Assembly: GCF_016862095.1 (NCBI RefSeq)
Contig: NZ_BOMH01000037.1
Span: 1 to 64,000 of the forward strand
Reading direction: 5' to 3'
Length of the DNA stretch: 64,000 nt
Source: Actinoplanes cyaneus
GTDB taxonomy: Bacteria > Actinomycetota > Actinomycetes > Mycobacteriales > Micromonosporaceae
Part shown: piece after piece, positions 26,501 through 34,577 of the stretch
Position numbering within the stretch: position 1 is the first letter of the stretch
Layout of the letters: every line of letters starts with the position of its first letter
Notes under the pieces: model-generated
Database searches by the model: none
Told to the model about the DNA's origin: nothing
The model's input: the letters and a program-made list of their open reading frames with translations, nothing else
Translations under genes and position numbers: made by a program

Positions 26501-26791
26501 TTCCATGCTGACATTGACGGCCGGCCGGCCGGTGCGGAAAGCGTCCCGGCAGGGGCCTTCGTGCTGCTGCAGGCGCATGAGGTCGGCCACGGTGACGTCG
26601 TCCGAGCCGGCGGCGAAGCCGAACTCGCCCCGGGGGTTGGCTACCAGCACGCCGGAGGCGGCCGCTGCGGTCAGGCCGGTGACCCGGTCGGCCAGCATGC
26701 GCAGGTAGACCTTCAGGTCGAACCGGTCGACCAGCGTGTCAGCGATCTCCACGAAGGCTGCGGCCAGCCGGTCCCGGGAAGCGGTGATCAT
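23549..26791 (-). CDS. GAF-ANTAR-GAF-PAS-PAS-GAF sensor histidine kinase
   Basis: A 1080-residue soluble kinase with no membrane segment. Order: GAF (~10-165), a complete ANTAR RNA-binding domain (182-230: SRIVIEQAKGMIAQAHEVSI then DEAFTIIRDRARRHRRRL), GAF (~265-420), PAS (~430-550), PAS (~560-685), GAF (~690-840), HisKA with phospho-acceptor His864 (GHEMRTPLTSI) and HATPase (N-box DNLLSNAVKYS 975-985, DTGIGIP, GNGLGLV). ANTAR domains bind twin-hairpin RNAs to block terminators and normally sit at a protein's C-terminus. Here one is embedded between sensor domains of a kinase. A GAF-ANTAR gene lies 57 bp upstream in the same operon. No response regulator is adjacent. Confidence 0.93.
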   Translation of the reverse strand: MITASRDRLAAAFVEIADTLVDRFDLKVYLRMLADRVTGLTAAAASGVLVANPRGEFGFAAGSDDVTVADLMRLQQHEGPCRDAFRTGRPAVNVSMEQAATRWPRFTAQAAAAGFRTMHAFPLRQRDQVIGALTIFNTTKNERLSDADRAVIQALAELATGALLRRDAVRRSEKMAGHWQQALDSRIVIEQAKGMIAQAHEVSIDEAFTIIRDRARRHRRRLTDVAHCIVTATEPDPESETLPRPPTAPTPDWVVDDGVLSDAPRLAAVQRVESALPGAAGSADAAAHLAARAVGAAMGVVSLVRAQGIRCAGLSGAPHELMVSRELPLTGSLCPLVASADRPLIIDDTAAHAEYAAFDAVVRYRVRAYLGVPLHDRRGRPLGAVAAIDTHARRWTDDDLSALLHLAEMLGPLPEGDLLTDHHVSAATVLDALGEPLISLDDDGRVSEWNSAAAQMFGWPADEAIGRPVQQLMLSAGQWARIHADAGDTGAGPVGLPWRQLITARHRAGHTFPVEVLVTALPTASGRRWAMVVLDGADRADADRLSARRSGFLHAVLDSLHTAVAACDADGRIVLFNRALRQVHGLPDDGAPVDVAALEPPLFRPDGAPLPLLQTPLMRALHGSSVRDTEVIVKSGDRPALTFTANAGPIRDPDGTLAGAVVALHDITAQRRADRFRTCELQVATALNSTDDVARAGPQIAQAVAQTLQWPYAELWLHDPVAGTLRAAGWWLSPDVAHGVGDLLRTEAVNGHGITGTVWATGQPLWVPDIADTANAPPGMPPALTDACAQAGLHTAVAVPLYNGTLIGVLTCIADHREYDQADIISGLSAVAGHIGRFVSRQHTDGLTTQLDRTRDDFIALVGHEMRTPLTSIAAGIQLLLTEDDLDPDVRQLLAVADRNTTALTGIVDALLDLAALDSGHTTMHPRPTDITALVRASLDAIAPAAHANHVTLDADLPDQAIIDADPQRLRQVIDNLLSNAVKYSPDGGTTTITLHSDADTTVLSVSDTGIGIPPQDRTALFRTFFRASNARHTAIPGNGLGLVTTRAIIEAHHGHVTATHNNPGTTITIRLPTTAVGSN

Positions 26792-26848
26792 TGCTGCCTT
26801 CTGACCGGGCTGATGAGCAGGAATTTTCCGGGTAAATCAGTGCATACA

Positions 26849-27505
26849 CTACTCTCCGGTTCGGCGTTCACCGCCGAGAGTTCCCTGCGTGGCGAGCTCG
26901 GTCAGCCGGCGGTTGCTACTGCGGGCGTAGCCGCGAAGGACGGTGAACGCCTCATCGACGCTGATACCGCAGGCCTGCGCGACGGCGCCTTTGGCCTGCT
27001 CGATGATGATCCGGCTGTTCAACGCCGCCTGCAGTTGCTCGGTGAGCGTTTCGCTGTGGCTGACGGCGCGTTCCTGCAGCAGCCCGATGGTGGCCGTGTC
27101 GGCCAGAGCCTGCATGATCGTGACATCGCCGCTGTCGAAGTCCCGGCCCGGGCTGTCACCGAAGACGTTGGGCGAGCCGATCACCTGCCGGCGCAGCCGC
27201 AGCGGGAAAGCGTGCACCGACTGGAAACCCGCCGCGACGGCCAACGGCGCGAAACGCGGCCACCGTCCGACCGCCTCACCGAGGTTCGGGTCCAGGCAGG
27301 GCCCTTCCTTGTTCTGCACCACGAACAGTTCCACCAGGGTGACGTTCTCGTCCGACCCGGCGATGAACTGCAGCCGTCCGTGCTCGTCGGCCAGCAGCAT
27401 CCCGGCCGCCGGCGCCTCGGTCAGCTCGGCGACCCGCTCGGTGATCATGTGCATGTAGTCGAGAAGATCGAACTCATCAACCAGCGTGTCGGCGGCCGGC
27501 GGCAA
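26849..27505 (-). CDS. GAF-ANTAR antiterminator-type protein, start uncertain
   Basis: About 218 residues: a GAF domain followed by a C-terminal ANTAR domain (NSRIIIEQAKGAVAQACGIS then VDEAFTVLRGYARSSNRRL). Such proteins are signal-responsive RNA-binding antiterminators. The usual N-terminus (about 15 residues before ADTLVDEFDLLDY) is missing. The only start codons are a TTG at 27505 and ATG 27454 within the first GAF helix, neither with a ribosome binding site. The gene may be truncated at the junction near 27520, or start at the TTG. It is related to the first 230 residues of the kinase downstream. Confidence 0.65.
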   Translation of the reverse strand: MPPAADTLVDEFDLLDYMHMITERVAELTEAPAAGMLLADEHGRLQFIAGSDENVTLVELFVVQNKEGPCLDPNLGEAVGRWPRFAPLAVAAGFQSVHAFPLRLRRQVIGSPNVFGDSPGRDFDSGDVTIMQALADTATIGLLQERAVSHSETLTEQLQAALNSRIIIEQAKGAVAQACGISVDEAFTVLRGYARSSNRRLTELATQGTLGGERRTGE

Positions 27506-27718
27506 AACGGGGTGGCGCAGCGCGAGTCGACCTCGTGCCTGGGGGTAGCCGGTCCCCCGGTGCGGTGCGGGCCGGGTATCGCCGGGTCCGGGTCCGCCGG
27601 CGGCTCGGTCGGCGCCGCGCAGGCCCGCCGCGGCTGACTGCGGTCGGCTCGCGCACCGGCCGGTCGGGTGAGCGAGATCGCCTTGTGGCAGGCGATGCCG
27701 CGGGGTTGGCTGACAGGC

Positions 27719-28444
27719 ATGGCGCTCATCGCGTACGACCGGTCCGACGCCTCCGCGTTCGCCGCCACCCGCCACCTCGGCGGCGACGCCCTCAACCCGT
27801 GGCGCGAGGCGATCACCCGGCACTTGCAGCCGCGCCCGGGGATGCGGCTGCTCGACCTCGGCTGCGGCACCGCGACCTGGACCGCCGCATTCCGCCGGTG
27901 GTGGCCGCGGGCCGAGGTCGTCAGCGTCGAGCCGTCGGCGGCGATGCGCGAGCGGGCGGTCACCGGCCCGGTGCTGCCCGGGCACGCCGCGGACCTCCCG
28001 GTCGCCGACGCCAGCCTCGACGGGGTGTGGCTGTCCACGGTGATCCACCACGTGCCGGACCTGCCGGCCGCGGCCCGCGAGATCCGGCGGGTCCTGCGAC
28101 CGGGTGCGCCGGTGCTGATCCGGTCGGCGTTCCCGGGCCGCCACGATGGGATCACCCTGTGCCGGTTCTGGCCGGAAACGATCACCGCGCTGGAGCGGCA
28201 CTACCCGTCGGTCGCCACGATCGAGACCGCGTTCGGGTTGCCGGACGCCGTCCTGGAACCGGTCACGCAGGTGTCCGCGCCGTCGCTGCGGGACGCCGCC
28301 GCCTCACTGCGGCGGGAGGCGCACACGCTCCTGCAGTTGATCACCGATGAGGCGTACGAGGCGGGGCTGGCCCGGCTGCACGCCGCCGCCCGCACCGCGA
28401 CGGGTCCGCAAACGGACACTCTGGACCTGCTGGTGCTGCGCTGA
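27719..28444 (+). CDS. SAM-dependent methyltransferase
   Basis: A 241-residue methyltransferase from ATG 27719 (IAYDRSDASAFAATRHL is the usual family beginning; GTG 27668 would add 17 residues). Motif I is MRLLDLGCGTATWTAAFRR, motif II VVSVEPS, and VIHHVPDLPAAAREIRRVLR is the post-II helix. The substrate is unknown. The next gene starts 17 bp later and encodes a second methyltransferase, so the two probably form an operon. Confidence 0.87.
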   Translation: MALIAYDRSDASAFAATRHLGGDALNPWREAITRHLQPRPGMRLLDLGCGTATWTAAFRRWWPRAEVVSVEPSAAMRERAVTGPVLPGHAADLPVADASLDGVWLSTVIHHVPDLPAAAREIRRVLRPGAPVLIRSAFPGRHDGITLCRFWPETITALERHYPSVATIETAFGLPDAVLEPVTQVSAPSLRDAAASLRREAHTLLQLITDEAYEAGLARLHAAARTATGPQTDTLDLLVLR

Positions 28445-28460
28445 GATAGTGTGCGCGCTC

Positions 28461-29096
28461 GTGACGCAGAGCTGGTTGGCCGACACCCGCACCTCCTACG
28501 ACACGGTCGCCGGCAGCTATGCCGACCTGGTCCGTGACTCGCTGCCGCAGCAGCCGGAGTTGCGCGCCGCCCTGGCGCTGTTCGCCGACCTGGTCGGTGC
28601 GGCCGGTGGCGGCCCGGTCGCCGACATCGGCTGCGGTCCCGGCCACGTCAGCGCCCACCTGCGCACGCTCGGCGTCGACGCGTTCGGGATCGACCTGTCC
28701 CCCACGATGATCGACATAGCCCGGCGGGAGCACCCGGGCCTGCGTTTCGAGGTCGGCTCGATGACCGCGTTGCAACTCGGCGAGGCGTCGGTGACCGGGC
28801 TGCTCGCGTTCTGGTCGCTGATCCACATCCCGGACGAGGCGATCCCCGGGGTCCTCGCGCAGTTCCACCGGGTGGTGCGGCCGGGCGGCCCGCTGCTGGT
28901 CGGGTTCCACGTCGGCAGCGAGTCGACGCTGAAGACGCAGGGCTACGGCGGGCATCCGATGAACGTGCACGTGCACCGCCGCCAGCCGAGCCGGGTCGCG
29001 ACGTGGCTGCGCGACGCCGGGTTCACCCTCACCACCCAGATGCTGCTCGACCTGGACCAGCCCCGCCCCGGCGCGATCCTCGTCGCCCGGCGGTGA
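28461..29096 (+). CDS. SAM-dependent methyltransferase
   Basis: A 211-residue class I methyltransferase. GTG 28461 is preferred (TQSWLADTRTSYDTVAGSYA is the family's common start); GTG 28449 is possible. Motif I is VADIGCGPGHVSAHL, then AFGIDLSPTMIDIAR, and ASVTGLLAFWSLIHIPDE is post-II. It resembles small-molecule methyltransferases often found next to resistance genes. It follows another methyltransferase by 17 bp. Confidence 0.88.
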   Translation: MTQSWLADTRTSYDTVAGSYADLVRDSLPQQPELRAALALFADLVGAAGGGPVADIGCGPGHVSAHLRTLGVDAFGIDLSPTMIDIARREHPGLRFEVGSMTALQLGEASVTGLLAFWSLIHIPDEAIPGVLAQFHRVVRPGGPLLVGFHVGSESTLKTQGYGGHPMNVHVHRRQPSRVATWLRDAGFTLTTQMLLDLDQPRPGAILVARR

Positions 29097-29132
29097 GCAC
29101 GCGGCCGCTCGACAACGGCGGACGGCTGGGCC

Positions 29133-29501
29133 TCAGGTGCGGGCCGGGGTGATGGCGGCGACGGTCAGGTCGCCGATGCCGTCGGCGTAGTCGTCGGTCA
29201 GCGGGCCGTTGCGCAGCAACCAGCGGGGGCCGAACAACAGCTCCACCACCTGGTCCAGGGCGACGTCCGGGCGGACCTGGCCGGCCTCGCAGGCCGCTTC
29301 GAGCCGGGCGCGGACCGCGTTCAGCTGGGGGCGCAGCAGCCGATCGCGCACCTGGGCGCCCAGCTCCTCGTCGGCGAGGGTCTCGATGGTGATGGCGCGC
29401 GTGGTCGCGGACAGCCGGGGGTCGGCGACCGTGGCCCGCAGGACCTGGCGCAGGTCGGCCCGCAGGTCACCGGTGTCGGGCAGGGTCAGATCCGCCGGCA
29501 T
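29133..29501 (-). pseudogene. TetR-family regulator, C-terminal half only
   Basis: The 122 codons encode only the ligand-binding half of a TetR protein (LPDTGDLRADLRQVLRATVA ... VALDQVVELLFGPRWLLRNG). The helix-turn-helix half is missing. The frame's first ATG (29501) coincides with the first base of the headless glycosyltransferase on the other strand, so one deletion probably removed both 5' ends and the shared promoter. Confidence 0.8.
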
Positions 29502-30288
29502 CCTACGCCAACGATCCCGCCTTCACCGACGTCGTCGAGGGCACCGGCGCCGAGCTGAAACCGTATGCGTCGACGCTGCCCCGCGACGGCGGCGCCGCCG
29601 TCGACGACCCGATCGAGCAGCTCACCCTGTTCCTCGACGACGCCGTCGCCATGCTGCCGCAGCTACGGGCCGCCTACGCCGGCGACCGGCCCGACCTGTT
29701 CCTCTACGACATCGCCGGCGCTCCGGCGCGGCTGCTCGCCGAGCAGTGGCAGATCCCGGCCGTCCAGCTGTCCTCGGCGTTCGTGGCCTGGGACGGCTAC
29801 GAGCAGGAGCTGGCACCGGTCATCGACGCGATGCGGGCCGACCCGCGCGGCGCCGACTACTACCGGCGCTTCACGGCCTGGCTGACCGCGGAACGTTCGT
29901 CGGTGACCGACAGCCTGGCCTTCCAGGGCCGGCCGCGGCGCAGCAGCTGGCCGTGCTCGAGCAGGCCGACGCGTTCGTCACCCACGCCGGCATGGGCGGC
30001 AGCAGCGAAGGCCTCGCCTGCGCAACACCGATGATCGCCGTTCCGCAGGCGGCCGACCAGTTCGCCAACGCCGCGCAACTGGCCGCCCTCGGCGTCGCCC
30101 GGGTCGTCGACGCTGCCACCGTCAGCGTCGCGCAGCTGCGCGAGGCGCTGCTCGCTCTCACCACGGACCCCGCCGTGGCAGCCCGCAGCGCCGACCTGAA
30201 GCGTCAGGCCCGCGAGGCCGGCGGCGCCGACCGGGCCGCCGACCTGATCGAGGCCGAGCTCGCCGCGGCGGCCGGCAGCGACGGGTGA
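29501..30288 (+). pseudogene. Macrolide-type glycosyltransferase, headless and internally deleted
   Basis: From 29501 the frame reads DPAFTDVVEGTGAELKPYAS, LFLYDIAGAPARLLAEQW and SSVTDSLAFQGRP, the N-terminal domain of an MGT-family (macrolide-inactivating) UDP-glycosyltransferase without its first ~35 residues. At about 29935 the frame changes and the text jumps to AVLEQADAFVTHAGMGGSSE, GLACATPMIAVPQAADQFAN and continues to TGA 30288, the C-terminal nucleotide-sugar domain. Roughly 100 codons between the two are missing. The parent enzyme would have inactivated macrolides; this copy cannot. Confidence 0.8.
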
Positions 30289-30377
30289 TCCGCTCCGGGC
30301 GGTCGCACCTCCGGGTAGCGCCTCACATCCGGGTGGGCTGTCTCGTCGGATCGGCACACCCCGCCCGAGGAGACCCC

Positions 30378-30725
30378 GTGCACGCTGCCTACCTCACGCT
30401 CACCGTCGTCGCCGCGTTCCTGGCCGCGAGCGCCGCGGTCACGTACCTGATCGGCCATGACTTCCCGAAGTCGCAGCTGAGGATGAAACGGCTGCCGCTG
30501 TCGTGGATGCCGCGACTCGGCGCGGTCCTGGCCGCGGGCGCGGCCGGCCTGCTCGCCGGTCTCGCCGTCCCGGTGCTGGGCGCGCTGGCCGCGGCCGGCC
30601 TGGTCCTGTACTTCGCCGGCGCGCTGATCGCCCATCTGCGGGTCGGCTCCCGCGATCTGGTCGGCTGGGCGGTCTTCTCCACCACGATGACCGCCACCCT
30701 GATCGTCACCCTGGTCCACTTGTGA
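30378..30725 (+). CDS. DoxX-like family membrane protein
   Basis: A 115-residue protein with four hydrophobic helices, starting at GTG 30378 with GAGGAG upstream. Length and pattern (HAAYLTLTVVAAFLAASAAV, MPRLGAVLAAGAAGLLAGLA, VPVLGALAAAGLVLYFAGAL) fit the DoxX_2 family, quinone- or redox-related small membrane proteins of unclear role. The preceding dead glycosyltransferase ends 90 bp upstream. Confidence 0.8.
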   Translation: MHAAYLTLTVVAAFLAASAAVTYLIGHDFPKSQLRMKRLPLSWMPRLGAVLAAGAAGLLAGLAVPVLGALAAAGLVLYFAGALIAHLRVGSRDLVGWAVFSTTMTATLIVTLVHL

Positions 30726-30831
30726 TGACGCCGTGGCGGCACGCAATCTCTGTGGGCGTGCCGGGTCATCCGGTGCCGCGCAGCGAGCTGGTTGTGCCGG
30801 CGAGGACGGCGCGGCGACCTGCGGCGTACGC

Positions 30832-32262
30832 CTACCTACGGCCACCGCCACGGTAGGCGCCGGCCGGCACGGCCATGCCTCGGTAGCCCGTCGCAGTCCC
30901 GACCACGGCGTAGCCTGCGGCCACCGCGCCCACCGCCTGCCACGCGTCCGGAGACGGCGAGCCGGAGGCGACCGGTGAACCGTCGGCGTCACACGCGGTG
31001 GCGACGTTGTCGCCGACCCGCCGGAACCTGAGTGGACCTTCGAGCGGCTGGTCCGTGGCTTCGTAGAAGTCGAAACCGGCCTGCGTCAGGCACCAGAAGG
31101 CGCTCCCGCCGGTGGGCGTGGTGACCGTGCCACCGGTCAGGTCGATCAGCCGGGGGCCGCCGTCGCCGTGCCGGGCCACGATCGCGTGTGCGCCGGCCAC
31201 CGCGGCGCGGTTCACGAGCCCGCCCAACTGCTCGGACGCGCCCATCGGCACCGACCAGGTGGTCCGTCCCGTACGCGGGTCGAAGCCCTCCAGCACGACG
31301 TCGAGATCCTTCACCGTGAACGACAGCGGCGCGCGGACGATGTGCTCCCGGCCGTGGACCCGGCAGCGGACAGCTTCGTCGCGCAGTGGCACCTGGCCGG
31401 CGCAGCCGACGACCGTGCCGACCTCGTGCCAGAGGACGGCACCGGTCTTCTCGTCCAGACCGGCACTTCCCGAGTCGGCGTGCAGATCCCGGTCGAGCGT
31501 GGTGCCGGCGCGGACGCCGTGACCGAACACCGAACCGGCATAGACGCCGTGCTTCTCGTAGAGCGTCCAGTTCCAGCCCCAGTCGGTGCTGAAGCCCGCG
31601 GGGAAGGCGTCGGCCAGCGGGCGGTGCCACCGGACGACACCGTCGCGGAGCACGCCGATCTCCTCGACCGCCGGCCGGCCACCCAGGTCGATCAGGCCGT
31701 GGGCGCCGAGGTAACGGGCCGTGGTGGGGACGGTGTTCCTGGTGTACGTGGAGAAGTCGCCGGTCACGAGGTCGAGCCGGTAAGCCGTCATCTTCTGTCC
31801 GGCTGTCAGTTGCGCCATGACGCACACCGCCCGGTCGCCGAAACACGTATGCGGCGTCGTGCGAAACAGCGCCGCCGGGCTGGATTGCCGGACCTGGCCG
31901 GTGGCGGCGTCGACGACCACCGCTCGCGCCCACCAGACTCCGCGTCGAGGCTGGGGTTCCAGGAAGGTGACGGCGTCACCCACCCGCTGCGGCAGGAGCT
32001 CGATGCCGCCGGCCTGCTTGCTGGACGTCACCTCACGCTCCCAGCGGAGGCTGCCGTCCGCCGGGTCCATTCCCCGGGCGTAGACATGTTTGTCCCGCAA
32101 AACGAAGCCGACAACCGTGCCGCCGACCGCGATCGGTTGCCCGATCGGTTGGACCCCGCCGGTCGCCCATTCCCGCGGGGCCGCTTCGGCGCGACCGGCG
32201 GGCGAACCGCCGGCTCCGGCGCTGACGGCTATCGCCAGTAGAACGGTTGCGACTGCGCGCAC
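30832..32262 (-). CDS. Secreted PQQ-like beta-propeller protein
   Basis: A 476-residue protein with a cleavable signal peptide (RAVATVLLAIAVSAGAGG, then RAEAAP). The mature part has repeated DPADGSLRWEREV, DAATGQVRQ, DEKTGAVLWHEVG and DPRTGRTTWSVP units. These D-x-x-TG-x-x-xW repeats are PQQ-like eight-bladed propeller motifs. The catalytic residues of quinoprotein dehydrogenases are not evident, so a binding or scaffold role outside the cell is likelier than an enzyme. Cysteine pairs (TCFGDRAVCV, CAGQ...RCRV) suggest disulfides. It is transcribed alone. Confidence 0.8.
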   Translation of the reverse strand: MRAVATVLLAIAVSAGAGGSPAGRAEAAPREWATGGVQPIGQPIAVGGTVVGFVLRDKHVYARGMDPADGSLRWEREVTSSKQAGGIELLPQRVGDAVTFLEPQPRRGVWWARAVVVDAATGQVRQSSPAALFRTTPHTCFGDRAVCVMAQLTAGQKMTAYRLDLVTGDFSTYTRNTVPTTARYLGAHGLIDLGGRPAVEEIGVLRDGVVRWHRPLADAFPAGFSTDWGWNWTLYEKHGVYAGSVFGHGVRAGTTLDRDLHADSGSAGLDEKTGAVLWHEVGTVVGCAGQVPLRDEAVRCRVHGREHIVRAPLSFTVKDLDVVLEGFDPRTGRTTWSVPMGASEQLGGLVNRAAVAGAHAIVARHGDGGPRLIDLTGGTVTTPTGGSAFWCLTQAGFDFYEATDQPLEGPLRFRRVGDNVATACDADGSPVASGSPSPDAWQAVGAVAAGYAVVGTATGYRGMAVPAGAYRGGGRR

Positions 32263-32648
32263 GAGAATTCTCCCGTTCTCGATCCACCGGTGAATATCGA
32301 CGGGTGGTGACGTGCCGAGACGGCAGAATCATGTCAAGAGATTCCGGCCGTACGCGGCGTTAGGCGATCTGAAACTCGTATCGCGCGCCGGGATCGCTTT
32401 TGATGTTCCTCCGATGAGGGGAACCTCCAGAACCTTACCCGCAGTCGATCACGAAACGGCGGTAATTCCTGCTGGCCGCAGGCAAGATCGTCGGAGCCAC
32501 GACCGGATCTCCTACGGGAATGTCTCTCGTGGAATATCAGCGGCGGGAAAGGTCCGATTTCAGACCGGGTTGAGCCCTTCCGGCCCGCACCGGGGTTCAG
32601 GCGGGACTAGGCTTTCTTCGCCCAAAGACGTTAAACGGAGGAATTGCT
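32263..32648. other. Divergent intergenic region
   Basis: It separates the divergent propeller protein and the small secreted peptide. Base composition is less GC-rich than around it, as expected of regulatory DNA. I found no gene and no convincing promoter pair with standard spacing. GGAGG at 32637-32641 belongs to the next gene. Confidence 0.4.
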
Positions 32649-32876
32649 ATGAAGAGAAGAATTCTCGTCCTTGCCGTCGCATCCGCGGCGTTCGGCTTAC
32701 CGGTGACGGCCGCGACGCCGAGCCTCGCGGCGCCGGCCGGCCATGGATCCGTGCACGCGGCCGAGGCCACCCGCCCGGTGCCGGCTGATGACCCGCCCGG
32801 CGGGGACGACGAGTGGCGCCCGGCCGACGAGCCGGTTCAGGGTCCTGTTGACGGCCCAGCCGGCCCGTGGTGGTAG
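32649..32876 (+). CDS. Small secreted peptide
   Basis: A 75-residue protein. ATG 32649 has an excellent ribosome binding site (GGAGG, 7 nt away). The first ~28 residues (KRRILVLAVASAAFGLPVTA ... SLAAPA) are a signal peptide. The mature ~47 residues are acidic and Pro/Asp-rich (PVPADDPPGGDDEWRPADEP) and end PAGPWW. No homologue recognised. It could be an envelope or signalling peptide. Expressed singly. Confidence 0.75.
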   Translation: MKRRILVLAVASAAFGLPVTAATPSLAAPAGHGSVHAAEATRPVPADDPPGGDDEWRPADEPVQGPVDGPAGPWW

Positions 32877-32991
32877 GACGCCCCGATCGACCATCTCACG
32901 GCTGAACCGCCGCGCTTTCCTGTCGTGGGTGCCGCGCTGACGGAAACCCACATCACCGACGGCCCGTACGCGCAGAAGGGTCTGCTTTTGG

Positions 32992-33186
32992 TCATCGACG
33001 CTCGTCGTCGTCGCCGGGATCGGACGGCGGCCGATTGGCGTGCAGCCGGTTGATGCCGGCGTTGCTGCTGCCACTGGCCGGGGTGTCCGCGGCCGGCTCC
33101 TCGTCGGTGGTGAACGTGCCGGTCTCGTCGGGGCCGTCGACGTGCTGGTCGGTGCTGGCGCCGGAAACGCCGGACTCTCTGCTCAT
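32992..33186 (-). CDS. Small acidic hypothetical protein
   Basis: A 64-residue, Asp/Glu/Ser/Thr-rich, Cys-free and probably disordered protein (HVDGPDETGTFTTDEEPAAD). It is divergent from the alpha/beta hydrolase. There is no strong ribosome binding site and no recognisable domain, so it could be a spurious frame. I keep it because the codon third positions are GC-biased and the neighbouring strand lacks a gene here. Confidence 0.4.
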   Translation of the reverse strand: MSRESGVSGASTDQHVDGPDETGTFTTDEEPAADTPASGSSNAGINRLHANRPPSDPGDDDERR

Positions 33187-33254
33187 GGCAGATGCCTACC
33201 CGCATTCTGCCGAGCAGAACCGGATACCCGGCGCCGATCGACTACATTCCGGCC

Positions 33255-33938
33255 ATGACGACGAGACTGGATCTTCCTGGGGTGACCGTCGCCTACCGGA
33301 CCGCCGGCGATCCCGGCAACCCGCCGATGGTGCTGCTGCACGGGCTCGGCGACAGCCACGCCGACTGGGAGACCGTCCTGCCCGACCTCTCCGAGACCCA
33401 CCATGTGTACGCCCTCGACCTGCGCGGGCATGGCGCCAGCTCGCACCCGGGCACGTATTCCTTCGAGCTGATGCGCGACGACGTCCTCGCGTTTCTCGAC
33501 GCGACCGGCATCGACCGGGCGGTGCTCGTCGGGCATTCGATGGGCGCCGTCGTTGCCACGCTGCTCGCCCTGGCCGCCCCGCACCGGGTCACCCACCTGA
33601 TCCTGGAGGACGCCGTCCCGCCACGGCCCGGCGCCCTGACCCGGCCGCCACTGCCGCCGCCCGCCGAGCCGACCGCGTTCGACTGGGCCGCCGTCACCGC
33701 GATCCGCGCGCAGCTCAACGACCCGGACCCGGCCTGGTGGCAGGCCCTCGCGCGGCTGACCGTCCCGACCCTGGTGATCAGCGGGGCGGAAAGCGCGATC
33801 CCGCACGAGTTGCTGGCCGACGCGGCCGACCGCATCCCGGACGCCGTCCTGGCCACCGTCACGGCCGGCCACTACGTCCACACCGAGCAGCCGACCGCGT
33901 TCATGAGCGAGCTCACCCGGTTCCTCGACACCCATTGA
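33255..33938 (+). CDS. Alpha/beta hydrolase
   Basis: A 227-residue hydrolase starting at ATG 33255. The oxyanion-hole motif LLHGLGDS, the nucleophile elbow GHSMGAV (Ser95) and the catalytic His in TAGHYVHTEQP are present. The acid is less clear: the usual Asp position reads ISGAESAIP. The cap domain is short. An esterase or lactonase role on small substrates is likely; the substrate is unknown. The kinase-like gene follows by about 75 bp. Confidence 0.87.
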   Translation: MTTRLDLPGVTVAYRTAGDPGNPPMVLLHGLGDSHADWETVLPDLSETHHVYALDLRGHGASSHPGTYSFELMRDDVLAFLDATGIDRAVLVGHSMGAVVATLLALAAPHRVTHLILEDAVPPRPGALTRPPLPPPAEPTAFDWAAVTAIRAQLNDPDPAWWQALARLTVPTLVISGAESAIPHELLADAADRIPDAVLATVTAGHYVHTEQPTAFMSELTRFLDTH

Positions 33939-34011
33939 CCCCCCGATTTCCCCGTACGCCGTGAAGCGTCCCTCCCCCCACACGACCCCGCGCGGATGCG
34001 ACGCTGCGGGC

Positions 34012-34524
34012 GTGAAACGCATCGTCGTGTACGGCGTGACCGGCTCCGGCAAGTCCACGCTGGCGCAGGCCCTCAGCGCGCGCACCGGCCTGCCGTACCA
34101 CCCGGTCGACGACCTGACCTGGGAACCCGGCTGGGTCGAGGTGCCCATCGCCGTGCAACGCGACCGGATCGCCGCGATCTGCGCCGGCGACGCGTGGATC
34201 CTCGACAGCGCGTACCAGTCCTGGATCGACATCCCGATGGCCCGCGCCGACCTGATCGTCGGCCTGGACCTGCCGCAGTGGCGGTGCCTGGCACGGCTGC
34301 TGCGCCGCACCCTGTCCCGGGCGCTGACCCGCACCCCGATCTGCAACGGCAACACCGAATCGCTGCGGGAGCTGCTCACCCGCGACTCGATCGTCGCGCA
34401 GCAGTTCCGGTCGTACCCGCGCAAACGGGCCCGGATGCGGGCCTGGTCCACGGACCCGGCGATGCCGCCGACCGTGCTGCTGCGCACGCCCCGCGCGGTC
34501 CGCGACTGGCTCACCTCGATGTAA
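34012..34524 (+). CDS. P-loop kinase-like ATPase (adenylate kinase / topology-modulation type)
   Basis: A 170-residue P-loop protein starting at GTG 34012. Walker A is YGVTGSGKSTLAQAL. The lid and substrate part reads YHPVDDLTWEPGWVEVP. It matches the FlaR/topology-modulation and adenylate kinase-like family that phosphorylates nucleotides or unknown small molecules. ARADLIVGLDLPQWRCLARL is the conserved core after the Walker B strand. The protein is soluble and basic at the C-terminus. It ends near the second 53-bp palindrome. Confidence 0.85.
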   Translation: MKRIVVYGVTGSGKSTLAQALSARTGLPYHPVDDLTWEPGWVEVPIAVQRDRIAAICAGDAWILDSAYQSWIDIPMARADLIVGLDLPQWRCLARLLRRTLSRALTRTPICNGNTESLRELLTRDSIVAQQFRSYPRKRARMRAWSTDPAMPPTVLLRTPRAVRDWLTSM

Positions 34525-34577
34525 CACCGGACGGCCCCCGGCCCAAGTACCCGGTGAAGACATCGAGAGGAGACCCT

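Noticed and set aside
29501..30288. A functional macrolide glycosyltransferase
   Set aside because: The N-terminus, a central segment and the frame are lost.
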